Position numbers and translations under genes: made by a program
Shown: one piece after another, positions 6,103 to 13,089 of the stretch
How the letters are laid out: each line of letters opens with the position of its first letter
Position numbering within the stretch: position 1 is the first letter of the stretch
DNA from: an uncultured Gammaproteobacteria bacterium
GTDB lineage: Bacteria; Pseudomonadota; Gammaproteobacteria; CAJQNE01
Direction of reading: 5' to 3'
DNA length: 13,089 nt
NCBI GenBank assembly: GCA_905479545.1
Contig: CAJQNE010000037.1
Span: 1 to 13,089, forward strand
The notes under the pieces: generated by a model
What the model was told of the DNA's origin: nothing
The model's database searches: none
The model's input: only the letters and a program-made list of their open reading frames with translations

Positions 6103-8148
6103 ATGTTGCAAACAATTGCTCAATCTTGGTTTCGTCGGCTTGGCTTATCGCTCGGCCTGGCTCCCGTTACCGGCCTGGTAATAGCGGTGTCTGTCGTTGC
6201 TAGTGGCTGTTCAGGTGGTAGTCAGTCATCCGACCAAGGGGCGGCGCCGGTAGATTGCGACGGTTCCTGTGGAACGCAGCAGGCCACGCGACTAAGCAGT
6301 AGCGATGTGGAGCAGGTTATTGCTCAAGCTGTTGCGGAGGCAAAAGCCCAAAATATCAGAGCCACGATAGCGGTTACCGATAGAGTCGGTAACGTATTGG
6401 GTGTTTTCCGTATGCGCGCTGCACAATGTGCGCTTAACGCGACGATTTGCAGTATTACTGTGAGTTCTGGTCGCTTGCAGGCGAATGGCGACAACGTTGA
6501 GGGTGGACTCGAAGAGATTTCGGCCATCCCGGACACTTTGGCGGCGATTTCTAAAGCGATTACTGCCGCGTATGTAAGCTCTGAGGGTAACGCTTTCACC
6601 ACTCGCACAGCTAGCCAGATCGTTCAGGAGCACTTTAACCCCGGCGAGCTAAACCAACCAGCAGGGCCTTTGTTCGGCGTGCAGTTTTCGCAGTTACCTT
6701 GTTCAGATCTAAATACCCGCTATAACGGCACCGCTGGCGCGACCGTTGGCCCTCATCGCGCGCCCCTGGGGCTGTCGGCTGACCCCGGCGGTCTGCCGCT
6801 GTACAAAAATGGCGTGGCTGTAGGTGGTGTTGGTGTTATCGCCGACGGAATGTATAGCGTCGATTTAAATATTCTTGATCTCGATCGCGACATTGACGAG
6901 CTACTAGCAACGGCGGCAACCCGGGGCTTTGCGGCACCGGCTAATCGCCGGGCGGACCGGATTACGGTAGACGGTAAAATACTGCGGTTCGCCGACATTG
7001 ATTTTGGTGATTTAGCCACGACTGACGCTGATGTAGTTCCCTTAGCTAATCTGCCCGCTGCTGACGGCAATTTTGTGGCCGTTCCTGGGTATACCGATGG
7101 CACTGCAATTCAGGGAACCGCCTTTGGCTTTGCTGAGTCGGGTATTCGGGCGGATGCGGGTGAAAGTTTTGATGCGGCCGTGGATGGTGTTCCGCTTGAT
7201 GCTTTTGTATTGGTTGATGACAGCAACAATCCGCGCTTTGCACCTCGTGCAGGTACCGATGGTTTGCTCACCAGCGCTGAAGTAAAAGAGTTATTGCAGC
7301 AAGCGTTAACAATAGCCAACCGTGCACGCGGCCAGATCCGTGTACCACTGGGATCGCAGGCGAGGGTGACGATCTCGGTTGTAGACACTAACGGTGAAAT
7401 TCTCGGCATTATTCGTGGTCGCGATGCGCCCGTGTTTGGTATCGACGTGGGTCTTCAGAAGGCACGCACAGCCGCATTTTTCTCTGGCGCTCAGGCCGCC
7501 AGTGATTTGCTGGCAACGCCACCCGCTCAATACCTTGGTAATAACGCGGTATCGTCGATTGCTGATTATGTGAATGATGTCCGGCAGTTCTTTGGTGACT
7601 CTTCAGCGCTTACCGGTACTGTCGCTTTCGCTGACAGGTCTGGTGGTAACCTGTCGCGCCCTTATTTTCCGGATGGCATTCGGGCTAACCCGCATGGCCC
7701 ATTGAGTAAGCCCATCGACCAGTGGAGTCCGTTTTCCACCGGGTTGCAACTCGATTTAGTCAACAACGCTATTCTCACGCACGTTATTTTCGTACTGGGT
7801 GGCGGTAGTGATACGGGGGCGGGGGAATGCACTGAGTTACCGCCCACGGGCACCGGCAATAATCGCCTGCAAAACGGTATTCAGATATTCCCTGGTTCAG
7901 TACCTATTTATCGTGGTAATCAATTGGTCGGCGGAATTGGTGTGTCCGGCGACGGCATTGATCAGGACGACATGATTTCATTTTTAGGGCTGCATAACGC
8001 CGGGCTGCAATTGGGTACGGTTAATCAGGCGCCAATGGCCGTTCGCGCCGACACGCTTCGCCCCCAAGGTGAGCGGCTGAGATTTGTAAACTGTCCGCAA
8101 GCACCGTTTCTGGACAGTAATGAACAAGCACCCTGCAGTGGCAAATAA
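6103..8148 (+). CDS. Lipoprotein with two tandem GlcG/HbpS-like domains
   Basis: A 681-residue exported protein. The long N-terminus ends in a lipobox-like VVASGC, with Cys36 as the lipidation site, followed by a Gly/Ser/Gln linker. Domain 1 (about 66-275) and domain 2 (about 389-633) share the same pattern: a helix (SSDVEQVIAQA / TSAEVKELLQQA), a strand with AVTDRVGNVLG (90-100) / SVVDTNGEILG (425-435), a helix of the ARTAAFFS type (454-461), and a late block with GLPLYKNG..VGGVGV (230-245) / SVPIYRGN..GGIGVSGDG (599-618). This is the GlcG/HbpS (haem-degrading-like) layout, with long insertions in each copy. HbpS binds haem and GlcG has no settled function, so I make no functional claim. GGGAAG precedes the ATG by 10 bases. 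It is the first gene of a three-gene operon, with 21 bases to the next gene. Confidence 0.85.
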   Translation: MLQTIAQSWFRRLGLSLGLAPVTGLVIAVSVVASGCSGGSQSSDQGAAPVDCDGSCGTQQATRLSSSDVEQVIAQAVAEAKAQNIRATIAVTDRVGNVLGVFRMRAAQCALNATICSITVSSGRLQANGDNVEGGLEEISAIPDTLAAISKAITAAYVSSEGNAFTTRTASQIVQEHFNPGELNQPAGPLFGVQFSQLPCSDLNTRYNGTAGATVGPHRAPLGLSADPGGLPLYKNGVAVGGVGVIADGMYSVDLNILDLDRDIDELLATAATRGFAAPANRRADRITVDGKILRFADIDFGDLATTDADVVPLANLPAADGNFVAVPGYTDGTAIQGTAFGFAESGIRADAGESFDAAVDGVPLDAFVLVDDSNNPRFAPRAGTDGLLTSAEVKELLQQALTIANRARGQIRVPLGSQARVTISVVDTNGEILGIIRGRDAPVFGIDVGLQKARTAAFFSGAQAASDLLATPPAQYLGNNAVSSIADYVNDVRQFFGDSSALTGTVAFADRSGGNLSRPYFPDGIRANPHGPLSKPIDQWSPFSTGLQLDLVNNAILTHVIFVLGGGSDTGAGECTELPPTGTGNNRLQNGIQIFPGSVPIYRGNQLVGGIGVSGDGIDQDDMISFLGLHNAGLQLGTVNQAPMAVRADTLRPQGERLRFVNCPQAPFLDSNEQAPCSGK

Positions 8149-8169
8149 CTGCCGGGCTGATGGAGAATT

Positions 8170-8841
8170 ATGATGTGGAAGAATACTTTTTTAGCGTTGT
8201 TCAGCTTGTTATTGAGCGGTGCCGCGTTAGCCGCAGATCACTTTGAAGCGCCACGGGTACAGGCGGACGCGCCGCCTGATATTGCCGATGTTTATTTATT
8301 TGCTAACGCAGATAAAACCCGCATTTTTGCGATGGTGACATTTGCGGGTGGCGCTCAGCCTAATCCACCGTTTAATCCGAGTGGGGAAGGTAATTACGAC
8401 CCGGACGTGTTGTATACCTTTAATATCGATGTTAACCCTGATGAGGATGGCGACGATATTATTGAAGAGCACATCATTTATGCACGATTTGGCGTCAACG
8501 CTAATGGTGACGTGGCGCTTAAAGTTGAGAATTTACCCGGTACCTCTGCTCCTGTGGTGGGCCCCGTGGAAACCGTAATTACGTCACCAGAGGGTTTACG
8601 GGTTTATGCCGGTCTGCGGGATGACCCGTTCTTCTTTGACTCGGGAGGCTTTGGCGCGACATTGGCGACATTTGGTGATGATCCCAGTGATGGTAGTGGG
8701 CAATTTATGTTCGACAACACCCGTGACACTTTCGGTTTTCGCAATATCACGGTGATAGTTATTGAAATGGACGCCGCTATCGCGACCCAGGGTAACGACC
8801 GTATTCGGTTGTGGAGTACTACCGCCAGGGTAAAGGAATAG
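8170..8841 (+). CDS. DUF4331 protein, N-terminal-half type, periplasmic
   Basis: A 223-residue protein with a clear Sec signal peptide (cut near ALA-AD, residue 21 or 22). The mature start DHFEAP matches the S-S-H-x-E-A-P opening of DUF4331 proteins. It continues with DIADVYLF (37-44), an Asp-rich stretch NIDVNPDEDGDD (85-96) that could bind calcium, VYAGLRDDPFFFD (145-157), DTFGF (186-190) and IRLWSTTAR (212-220), all in the order of the first half of long DUF4331 proteins. It stops where those proteins would continue. The missing second half is in the next gene, 11 bases downstream. Two in-frame ATGs occur at 8170 and 8173; GGAG at 8162-8165 is better spaced (7 bases) for the second, so the true start may be 8173. 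The family has no assigned function. Confidence 0.85.
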   Translation: MMWKNTFLALFSLLLSGAALAADHFEAPRVQADAPPDIADVYLFANADKTRIFAMVTFAGGAQPNPPFNPSGEGNYDPDVLYTFNIDVNPDEDGDDIIEEHIIYARFGVNANGDVALKVENLPGTSAPVVGPVETVITSPEGLRVYAGLRDDPFFFDSGGFGATLATFGDDPSDGSGQFMFDNTRDTFGFRNITVIVIEMDAAIATQGNDRIRLWSTTARVKE

Positions 8842-8852
8842 GGAGTTTGTAA

Positions 8853-9644
8853 ATGAATAAATTAATTCTTGCAGTACTTTTGGCGGCATCGCAGCTCACT
8901 GCTTGTGGCGGCGGTTCTTCGGGCGGCGGTGGCGGCAACGGCGTTGCTGCATTCCCGAATAATGTTGGCGATACCCGCAACGACGGTGGTTTTGTCTTTA
9001 ACAACTCAACCCCTTGCCCCATCGGCGTATTACCCCCTCCCGAAAGTTGCGCTTATGAGCAAGTTGACCGTATGGGCGTGCCGGCCATCGCCACGGTGTT
9101 GATTCCTAGTCGGGATGTTGACAACGAGCCGCAACGTGATCGGTTTAATGCAGCTCACCCTGCTAATGACGGTGATTATGCCAGCGATATTGTGCCATCG
9201 GTTGACCTGTTGCACGGTGAGTTAGACGATGACCTCTGCGGCCTTGGCTTAACCCCTTGCACTCGTCGGGATGGCCCAAACGGCGTTGCCGGTAGTGTTT
9301 GTGACTTCCCTGACGGCCCTAACTTCAGTATTACTTTTTGTGCCGTACAGGCCGTGCCGCAGATTGTTCCGGACGTGCTCAGCTATGACTTAAGTAGGCC
9401 GGATGGTTTTCCGAACGGGCGGCGTTTGCAGGACCCGGTAATTGACCAGGTATTGGCGACCGCATTTTTGGATATTAACCAAGGCGGAGACTGTAATGGT
9501 GAGCCCTGCACCGGCATGAGTATCGCTAACCCGCCACCTCGCGGACAGGCGCTTGGGTTGCCGCTGAATCCACCGGTTAATGAACTGCCGTTTTTAGATG
9601 AGTTTCCATTTGTGGCGCTGCCTCACGCAGAGGAGCGTGAGTGA
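8853..9644 (+). CDS. Lipoprotein resembling the C-terminal half of DUF4331
   Basis: A 263-residue predicted lipoprotein: signal peptide with lipobox LTAC (Cys18), then a Gly/Ser linker (19-29). Its motifs follow the second half of long DUF4331 proteins in order: QVDRMGVPAIATVLIP (70-85), DRFNAAHP (96-103), GFPNGRRLQDPVID (185-198), and a C-terminal FLDEFPFVALPH (247-258). Eight further Cys residues in the body (55, 66, 129, 136, 150, 163, 214 and 219) suggest disulfides, as expected for an envelope protein. GGAG lies 7 bases before the ATG. It is the last gene of the operon and ends just before a hairpin at 9654-9677. Together with the previous gene it would rebuild one complete DUF4331 unit. 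This assignment rests on remembered family motifs, so it is less certain than that of its neighbour. Confidence 0.78.
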   Translation: MNKLILAVLLAASQLTACGGGSSGGGGGNGVAAFPNNVGDTRNDGGFVFNNSTPCPIGVLPPPESCAYEQVDRMGVPAIATVLIPSRDVDNEPQRDRFNAAHPANDGDYASDIVPSVDLLHGELDDDLCGLGLTPCTRRDGPNGVAGSVCDFPDGPNFSITFCAVQAVPQIVPDVLSYDLSRPDGFPNGRRLQDPVIDQVLATAFLDINQGGDCNGEPCTGMSIANPPPRGQALGLPLNPPVNELPFLDEFPFVALPHAEERE

Positions 9645-9653
9645 TATCGCGAT

Positions 9654-9677
9654 AGCCTCGGCTGTTTAGTCGAGGCT
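9654..9677. terminator. Hairpin between convergent genes, probable terminator
   Basis: AGCCTCGGCT-GTTT-AGTCGAGGCT forms a ten-base-pair stem with one G/T pair and a four-base loop. It sits 9 bases after the stop of the plus-strand lipoprotein gene and 6 bases beyond the stop of the minus-strand DUF2505 gene. The T tract is poor in both directions (GTTGGCTT on the plus strand), so termination may be partial or Rho-assisted. Confidence 0.55.
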
Positions 9678-9683
9678 GTTGGC

Positions 9684-10172
9684 TTACCCTAATGCCTCGG
9701 CGTTTTTCTCGAAGTCTTTCTGTAAGCGTTTTTGAGCGCCTTCGGCGAGCATTTTGCTGCCCTTGCCGCCGATTAGCGGCACGTTCACATGCGCTGTTAA
9801 GGCGGCGTTAAGCTGTGCACTATTGCCACTACCGGTTAGCTCCATTATTCCGTCGATATGCGCAGGTGTATCCAGCAGTCGATAGTCAATTTCGGCCCGG
9901 TAGCCGTTAGAAGTTTTTGTCCAAAGCTGTTCTAACTTCAGCACCATCACGTCTTTTACGAACGGTTTTACTACCGCGGGTGGGTTGTCGATAATAATTT
10001 CGCGCTCGACTAACACCCTGTGACCGTCCGCTGTTGCCGTAACAGTGACAGCCACTGGTTTCTCCTCAGTACCGTACTTGCCAGCTAAGTAGTCCGGGTT
10101 GGTGAGTAAGGCGTAGCACTCGTTGACGTCGGCAGGGAGATCGCACTGGTTGGTGAAGGCTTTTTTGGCCAC
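9684..10172 (-). CDS. DUF2505 protein (START/SRPBCC-like fold)
   Basis: A 162-residue protein with no signal peptide or membrane helix, so probably cytoplasmic. It fits DUF2505: an N-terminal strand FTNQCDLPADVNECYALLTNPDYLAGKY-type opening (about 5-34), a central strand pair ending in LEQLWTKTSNGYRAEIDY (about 80-97), PAHIDGIMELTG (about 103-114), and a late HVNVPLIGGKGSKM block (about 128-141) before a C-terminal amphipathic helix. Such START-like proteins usually have a hydrophobic cavity for lipid-like ligands; none can be named here. The start is GTG at 10172, supported by AAGGAA 6 bases upstream. Transcribed alone, it is convergent with the DUF4331 operon and lies downstream of the cytochrome pair, separated from it by a strong terminator. 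Confidence 0.85.
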   Translation of the reverse strand: MAKKAFTNQCDLPADVNECYALLTNPDYLAGKYGTEEKPVAVTVTATADGHRVLVEREIIIDNPPAVVKPFVKDVMVLKLEQLWTKTSNGYRAEIDYRLLDTPAHIDGIMELTGSGNSAQLNAALTAHVNVPLIGGKGSKMLAEGAQKRLQKDFEKNAEALG

Positions 10173-10270
10173 GGTAATTCCTTATATTTTGATATTGAGT
10201 CGCCGTGCAATACTGGAGCAATGCCAGCCGATTGCAAAGCTTAGCCGCTGGGTGGCGGTATTCGGTCTAC

Positions 10271-10309
10271 AAAAAAACCAGCTGACGCTTGGCGTGAGCT
10301 GGTTTTTTT
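10271..10309. terminator. Strong bidirectional intrinsic terminator
   Basis: A run of seven A (10271-10277) and CCAGCT (10278-10283) pair with AGCTGG (10297-10302) and a run of seven T (10303-10309). An inner ACGC/GCGT stem closes on a three-base loop (TTG). Read on the minus strand it lies 13 bases after the stop of the cytochrome operon and has the same stem-plus-U-run form, so it should stop cytochrome transcription before the DUF2505 gene. Confidence 0.88.
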
Positions 10310-10322
10310 GAAACTCTAAGCG

Positions 10323-10673
10323 CTATTTGGGTGAAGGTGAAATCTTCACCGCAGCTTTTTGGTTAGCGTACCAGGTAGCAACATCGCGCATGTCGGTTTC
10401 GCTCAAGCCGCCTGCAAAACCCGACATAATGGCATTTTTACGTTCGCCGCTTTTGTACGACTTCAGTGCATGCACTAAATAGGTTTCGTACTGACCGGCA
10501 AGAATAGGCCAGCCGGGGTTCTGGCTTACGCCGTTCATACCGTGGCAGGTAACGCACTGGCCCTCAGCAATCTTCTTGCCTGCGTCCGCATCGCCGCTGC
10601 CCAGCCCGCCAGCCATAGCCGGTGTTGCAATAAGTACGGCTGCCGCAGCAGCTGAGAAAAATAGGTTCTTCAT
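10323..10673 (-). CDS. Monohaem cytochrome c, class I (second of a tandem pair)
   Basis: A 116-residue periplasmic electron carrier. Signal peptide residues 1-21 end in PAMA. The mature part has one haem motif, CVTCH (Cys40, Cys43, His44), followed by GMNG, the block PILAGQYETYLVHALKSYKSGER (about 56-78), and Met83 (AIMSGF) as likely sixth haem ligand. A C-terminal helix, LSETDMRDVATWYANQ, packs on the haem. These blocks match one half of dihaem cytochrome c4, or small c5/c553-type proteins. I chose the ATG at 10673, which has GGAG 6 bases upstream and starts a proper signal peptide; the frame continues upstream to 10724 without one. It is 13 bases downstream of the sister cytochrome gene and ends just before the terminator. 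Confidence 0.9.
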   Translation of the reverse strand: MKNLFFSAAAAAVLIATPAMAGGLGSGDADAGKKIAEGQCVTCHGMNGVSQNPGWPILAGQYETYLVHALKSYKSGERKNAIMSGFAGGLSETDMRDVATWYANQKAAVKISPSPK

Positions 10674-10686
10674 AGTCAGCTCCGGC

Positions 10687-11001
10687 TTAGCGTAGTGATT
10701 CGAGGTAGGCAGCAACGTTCGCAATTTCAGCGTCGCTCATTGAGCCCGCTTGGGCTGCCATCGTGGGGTGCGGGCGAGTGCCGTCGCGATAGGCTTTCAG
10801 CGCGATTTCGATGTACATAGCGTGCTGGCCGGCAATTTTCGGGACACGAAAGGTTGGATAGACGTTGTTGTAACTTTCTACGCCATGGCAACCGAGGCAA
10901 GATTCAAAGCGTGTCTGGCCAGCAGCCGGATCACCGGCGGCTTGAGCGCCAGCTGTTGCGAGCAGGCCAGCGGCCAGCAATGCGAAGCGGGTAATTTTCA
11001 T
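10687..11001 (-). CDS. Monohaem cytochrome c, class I (first of a tandem pair)
   Basis: A 104-residue periplasmic cytochrome with a signal peptide (cut near AQAA-GD, about residue 22). The haem motif is CLGCH (Cys35, Cys38, His39). The later blocks FRVPKIAGQHAMYIEIALKAY (about 51-71), GTRPHPTM with Met81 as probable axial ligand, and MSDAEIANVAAYLESL are those of cytochrome c4 halves. The mature protein is only about 82 residues long. AAGGGA lies 5 bases before the ATG. It is the first gene of a two-gene operon, with the second cytochrome 13 bases behind. The two products may pair to mimic dihaem c4, a soluble donor to terminal oxidases in many gammaproteobacteria. Partners cannot be read from the window. 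Confidence 0.9.
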   Translation of the reverse strand: MKITRFALLAAGLLATAGAQAAGDPAAGQTRFESCLGCHGVESYNNVYPTFRVPKIAGQHAMYIEIALKAYRDGTRPHPTMAAQAGSMSDAEIANVAAYLESLR

Positions 11002-11244
11002 GAAAATCCCTTGAGTAGATTTATTGGCATAGTTTTATGGGTAGTACGCTATGAATCGGAGTCGCCTTTATGTCACTTGTGGAAAGCGTCAGCGCCAATC
11101 GCCCATTAGCAGCGGCGCATTATCCCCGAAACCACTGCCAAAATAAACGCCTGCCAACCTCCATGCTGCTGTCGCTGGTAATGACTGGCCTGCACTCTGT
11201 CGGTAGCATGCGCCGCAGAATTGTAAAGGGTGATGTAAAAGCTT

Positions 11245-12366
11245 ATGACGGATTGGATTTTTAAACAGCTACAAAGCCTGTTTGGGCTGACTATTGAGTG
11301 GCGCTGGGTAGCCGAGTTGTTTTTAGTGGTATTAGCTGTGGTAACCATTAATTTTGCAGTTCGGCTGCTGTTGGCTTACGCGCGAAAACTAGCCAAGCGC
11401 ACCTCAACGTCATGGGATGACGCGTTACTATGCGCTGTCAGCTCGCCTTTGCGTACGGCGATGTGGGTGCTGGGTATAACGATTGCCGCAGATATTGCGG
11501 TGTATCAGATTGGCCAAATGGGTAAGGAAGTAGCGCCGGTATTCGAATTGATCGGCCCCACCCGGCAAGTCGGCATAATCGCCTGCATTGGCTGGTTCAT
11601 TATGCGGCTGATAAAGAATGTGACCGAAGGCTTGCAGCAACGCTATGTCGATACGAATGGCGAGCGCGGAATCGACCACCAAACCGGCGATGCCGTTAGT
11701 CGATTATTGCGGGTGGCAGTGTTAATTACCTTTGTACTGGTCATCCTGCAGAATATGGGGTTCAGCATCTCCGGTGTAATGGCCTTTGGTGGAGTGGGCG
11801 GTATTGCGGTCGGCTTCGCCGCTAAGGATATATTGGCGAATTTTTTCGGTGGCCTGTTTATCTTTCTGGATAAACCATTTTACGTCGGCGATTGGATCTG
11901 CTCTCCGGATCAGGATATCGAAGGTACAGTAGAGTTAATTGGTTGGCGTCGTACGGTCGTTCGACGTTTTAACAAACGGCCGCTGTACATTCCCAACGCA
12001 GTGTTCAATACCATTGCAGTTGAAAATCCGTCACGGATGACCAATCGACGCATTTACGAAACCATTGGTGTGCGTTACAGCGATGCAACTAACGTGTCGG
12101 CGATAGTGGACGGCGTAAAAGCTATGTTGCGTAAGCACGATGAGATAGATCAGGACCAAACCATGATCGTGAATTTTGACAAGTTTGGTGCTTCGTCGTT
12201 AGATATTTTTGTCTACACCTTTACCAAAACCACCGATTGGGTGAAGTTCCATACCGTGAAGCACGAGGTGTTGCTGAAAATTTATGATGTCATTCAGCAG
12301 CAGGGCGGCGACGTTGCCTTTCCGACGCAAACATTGCATATCAATCAACAAGTCAATGAAGAATGA
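11245..12366 (+). CDS. MscS-family mechanosensitive channel
   Basis: A 373-residue inner-membrane channel that opens under membrane tension to release solutes. Hydrophobic helices lie at about 20-45, 70-87, 108-124 and 152-170. The pore helix region (about 172-208) contains the family signature GVMAFGGVGGIAVGFAAKD, followed by FGGLFIFLDKPF and GDWI. The cytoplasmic beta domain follows with GTVELIGWRRTVVRRF (227-242), YIPNAVF (248-254) and a final alpha/beta domain. Five predicted helices and this length suit the small MscS/YnaI-like group better than the giant MscK forms. The ribosome site is weak: AGGG stands 14 bases before the ATG. It stands alone, divergent from the cytochrome pair across a 243-base gap in which I see no clear promoter. 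Confidence 0.92.
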   Translation: MTDWIFKQLQSLFGLTIEWRWVAELFLVVLAVVTINFAVRLLLAYARKLAKRTSTSWDDALLCAVSSPLRTAMWVLGITIAADIAVYQIGQMGKEVAPVFELIGPTRQVGIIACIGWFIMRLIKNVTEGLQQRYVDTNGERGIDHQTGDAVSRLLRVAVLITFVLVILQNMGFSISGVMAFGGVGGIAVGFAAKDILANFFGGLFIFLDKPFYVGDWICSPDQDIEGTVELIGWRRTVVRRFNKRPLYIPNAVFNTIAVENPSRMTNRRIYETIGVRYSDATNVSAIVDGVKAMLRKHDEIDQDQTMIVNFDKFGASSLDIFVYTFTKTTDWVKFHTVKHEVLLKIYDVIQQQGGDVAFPTQTLHINQQVNEE

Positions 12367-12416
12367 TGTCAGCAATATTCATTCCGGTTTGGAATGTTAA
12401 AGATATAAAATATGAA

Positions 12417-12446
12417 TTGGAGTTATTGTTAGCTGCGCCCTAGAAT
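12417..12446 (+). promoter_or_regulatory. Candidate sigma-70 promoter of leuC
   Basis: The -10 hexamer TAGAAT (12441-12446, five of six matches) is preceded at 18 bases by TTGGAG (12417-12422, three of six matches). Transcription would start near 12453, leaving a leader of about 40 bases before the ATG at 12492. The weak -35 suggests activator help, for example by a LysR-type regulator as in other leu operons, but no such gene is in the window. Confidence 0.42.
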
Positions 12447-12459
12447 GTCGCCATTGAAA

Positions 12460-12475
12460 AGCCGCCAACGCGGCT
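12460..12475 (+). promoter_or_regulatory. Leader hairpin just upstream of the leuC ribosome site
   Basis: AGCCGC-CAAC-GCGGCT is a perfect six-base-pair GC-rich hairpin with a four-base loop. It ends 5 bases before the GGAG (12481-12484) of leuC. It has no T run, so it is not a terminator. It could protect the 5' end or tune ribosome access. Confidence 0.4.
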
Positions 12476-12491
12476 GAGTTGGAGCGACATA

Positions 12492-13089
12492 ATGACTAAT
12501 GCAACGGCAAAAACGCTGTACGACAAAATTTGGGATGCCCACACCGTTCGTGAAGATGAGGGCGGTACAACCCTGCTGTATATCGATCGGCAGTTGGTGC
12601 ACGAGGTAACTTCACCGCAAGCCTTTGAGGGTCTGCGCCTTGCGGGTCGTCAACCGTGGCGGGTGAATGCGAACCTGGCGGTACCGGACCACAATGTGCC
12701 AACCACTGAGCGTAGTGGCGGTATTTCTAAAATCGCCGATCCGGTGAGCCGTGCACAGGTTCAGGCTCTCGACAACAACGTCAGTGAGTTTGGCATTACG
12801 TACTTCCCGATGAACGACGTTCGTCAGGGCATTGTGCACGTAATTGGTCCTGAGCAGGGCGCAACGTTGCCTGGAATGACCATTGTCTGTGGCGATTCGC
12901 ATACTGCAACCCATGGCGCTTTTGGCGCGTTGGCGTTTGGTATCGGTACGTCAGAAGTCGAGCACGTAATGGCGACCCAGTGCCTTATCCAGAAGAAGAT
13001 GAAGAACATGCTCATCTCTGTCGATGGCAAGGTTGGCCGAGGCGTAACCGGCAAAGATATTGTATTGGCAATTATCGCCAAAATCGGCA
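12492..13089 (+). CDS. leuC: 3-isopropylmalate dehydratase large subunit, 3' end cut by window edge
   Basis: The frame is open from the ATG at 12492 to the end of the window (199 codons plus one base). With LeuD this enzyme isomerises 2-isopropylmalate to 3-isopropylmalate in leucine synthesis, in the cytoplasm, using a 4Fe-4S cluster. The N-terminal sequence is typical: TLYDKIWDAH (8-17), YIDRQLVHEVTSPQAFEGLR (30-49), VPDHNVPT (64-71) and GDSHTATHGAFGALAFGIGT (134-153), followed by SEVEHVMATQ. The cluster cysteines lie further on, outside the window. GGAG is 7 bases before the ATG. In related bacteria leuD and leuB often follow, so the operon probably continues to the right. Nothing looks unusual in the visible part. 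Confidence 0.97.
   Translation, partial: MTNATAKTLYDKIWDAHTVREDEGGTTLLYIDRQLVHEVTSPQAFEGLRLAGRQPWRVNANLAVPDHNVPTTERSGGISKIADPVSRAQVQALDNNVSEFGITYFPMNDVRQGIVHVIGPEQGATLPGMTIVCGDSHTATHGAFGALAFGIGTSEVEHVMATQCLIQKKMKNMLISVDGKVGRGVTGKDIVLAIIAKIG

Noticed and set aside
8905..8941. GGCGGC-type short repeats near the start of the C-half DUF4331 lipoprotein gene
   Set aside because: They encode the Gly/Ser linker after the lipidation Cys, common in lipoproteins, and need no other explanation.
11070..11264. Plus-strand frame of 64 codons before the MscS gene
   Set aside because: It overlaps the MscS start, lacks a ribosome site and has no signal peptide or domain pattern.
12380..12396. Hairpin CATTCC-GGTTT-GGAATG after the MscS gene, considered as terminator
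   Set aside because: The stem is only six base pairs and AT-leaning, with TTAAAG instead of a T run; too weak to call.

Overview
The window looks like a chromosomal segment of a Gram-negative, respiring gammaproteobacterium, probably aquatic. Supporting signs are Sec signal peptides and lipoboxes, several c-type cytochromes, sites with the CRP/FNR half-site TGTGA/TCACA, strong GGAG-type ribosome sites, and a leuC start of proteobacterial type. The taxonomic call is inference. I see no transposase, integrase, tRNA, rRNA or CRISPR array, so it reads as ordinary chromosome carrying several little-characterised exported proteins.

Layout. (1) Positions 1-3252, minus strand: a three-gene operon encoding a five-helix membrane protein with four histidines placed as in two-haem b cytochromes, an FHA-TM-decahaem c-type cytochrome, and (cut by the window edge) an exported Pro/Ala-rich protein. 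(2) Positions 3253-3602: a divergent control region with two CRP/FNR-family palindromes, one about 82-113 bases from each gene start, and two further dyads. (3) Positions 3603-5855, plus: a CHASE2-class III adenylate cyclase. (4) Positions 6103-9644, plus: a compact three-gene operon of exported proteins, made of a lipoprotein with two GlcG/HbpS-like domains and two proteins that look like the N- and C-terminal halves of DUF4331. It ends at a hairpin. (5) Positions 9684-10172, minus: a DUF2505 (START-like fold) protein. (6) Positions 10323-11001, minus: two tandem monohaem cytochromes c resembling the halves of cytochrome c4, followed by a strong bidirectional terminator. (7) Positions 11245-12366, plus: an MscS-family channel. 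(8) Position 12492 to the end, plus: the first 199 codons of leuC with its promoter.

How the parts may work together. The left part suggests a cAMP-linked redox module. A membrane adenylate cyclase with a periplasmic sensor domain is divergent from a membrane electron-transfer operon, and each carries a CRP-type site. The operon could carry electrons from the inner membrane (b haems) to a periplasmic decahaem domain whose cytoplasmic FHA domain could respond to a phosphothreonine partner. The middle operon is the most obscure part: its three products are all predicted to leave the cytoplasm, two as lipoproteins, so they may form an envelope complex. The two small cytochromes could be soluble electron carriers. 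All functional links are inference from family membership and layout.
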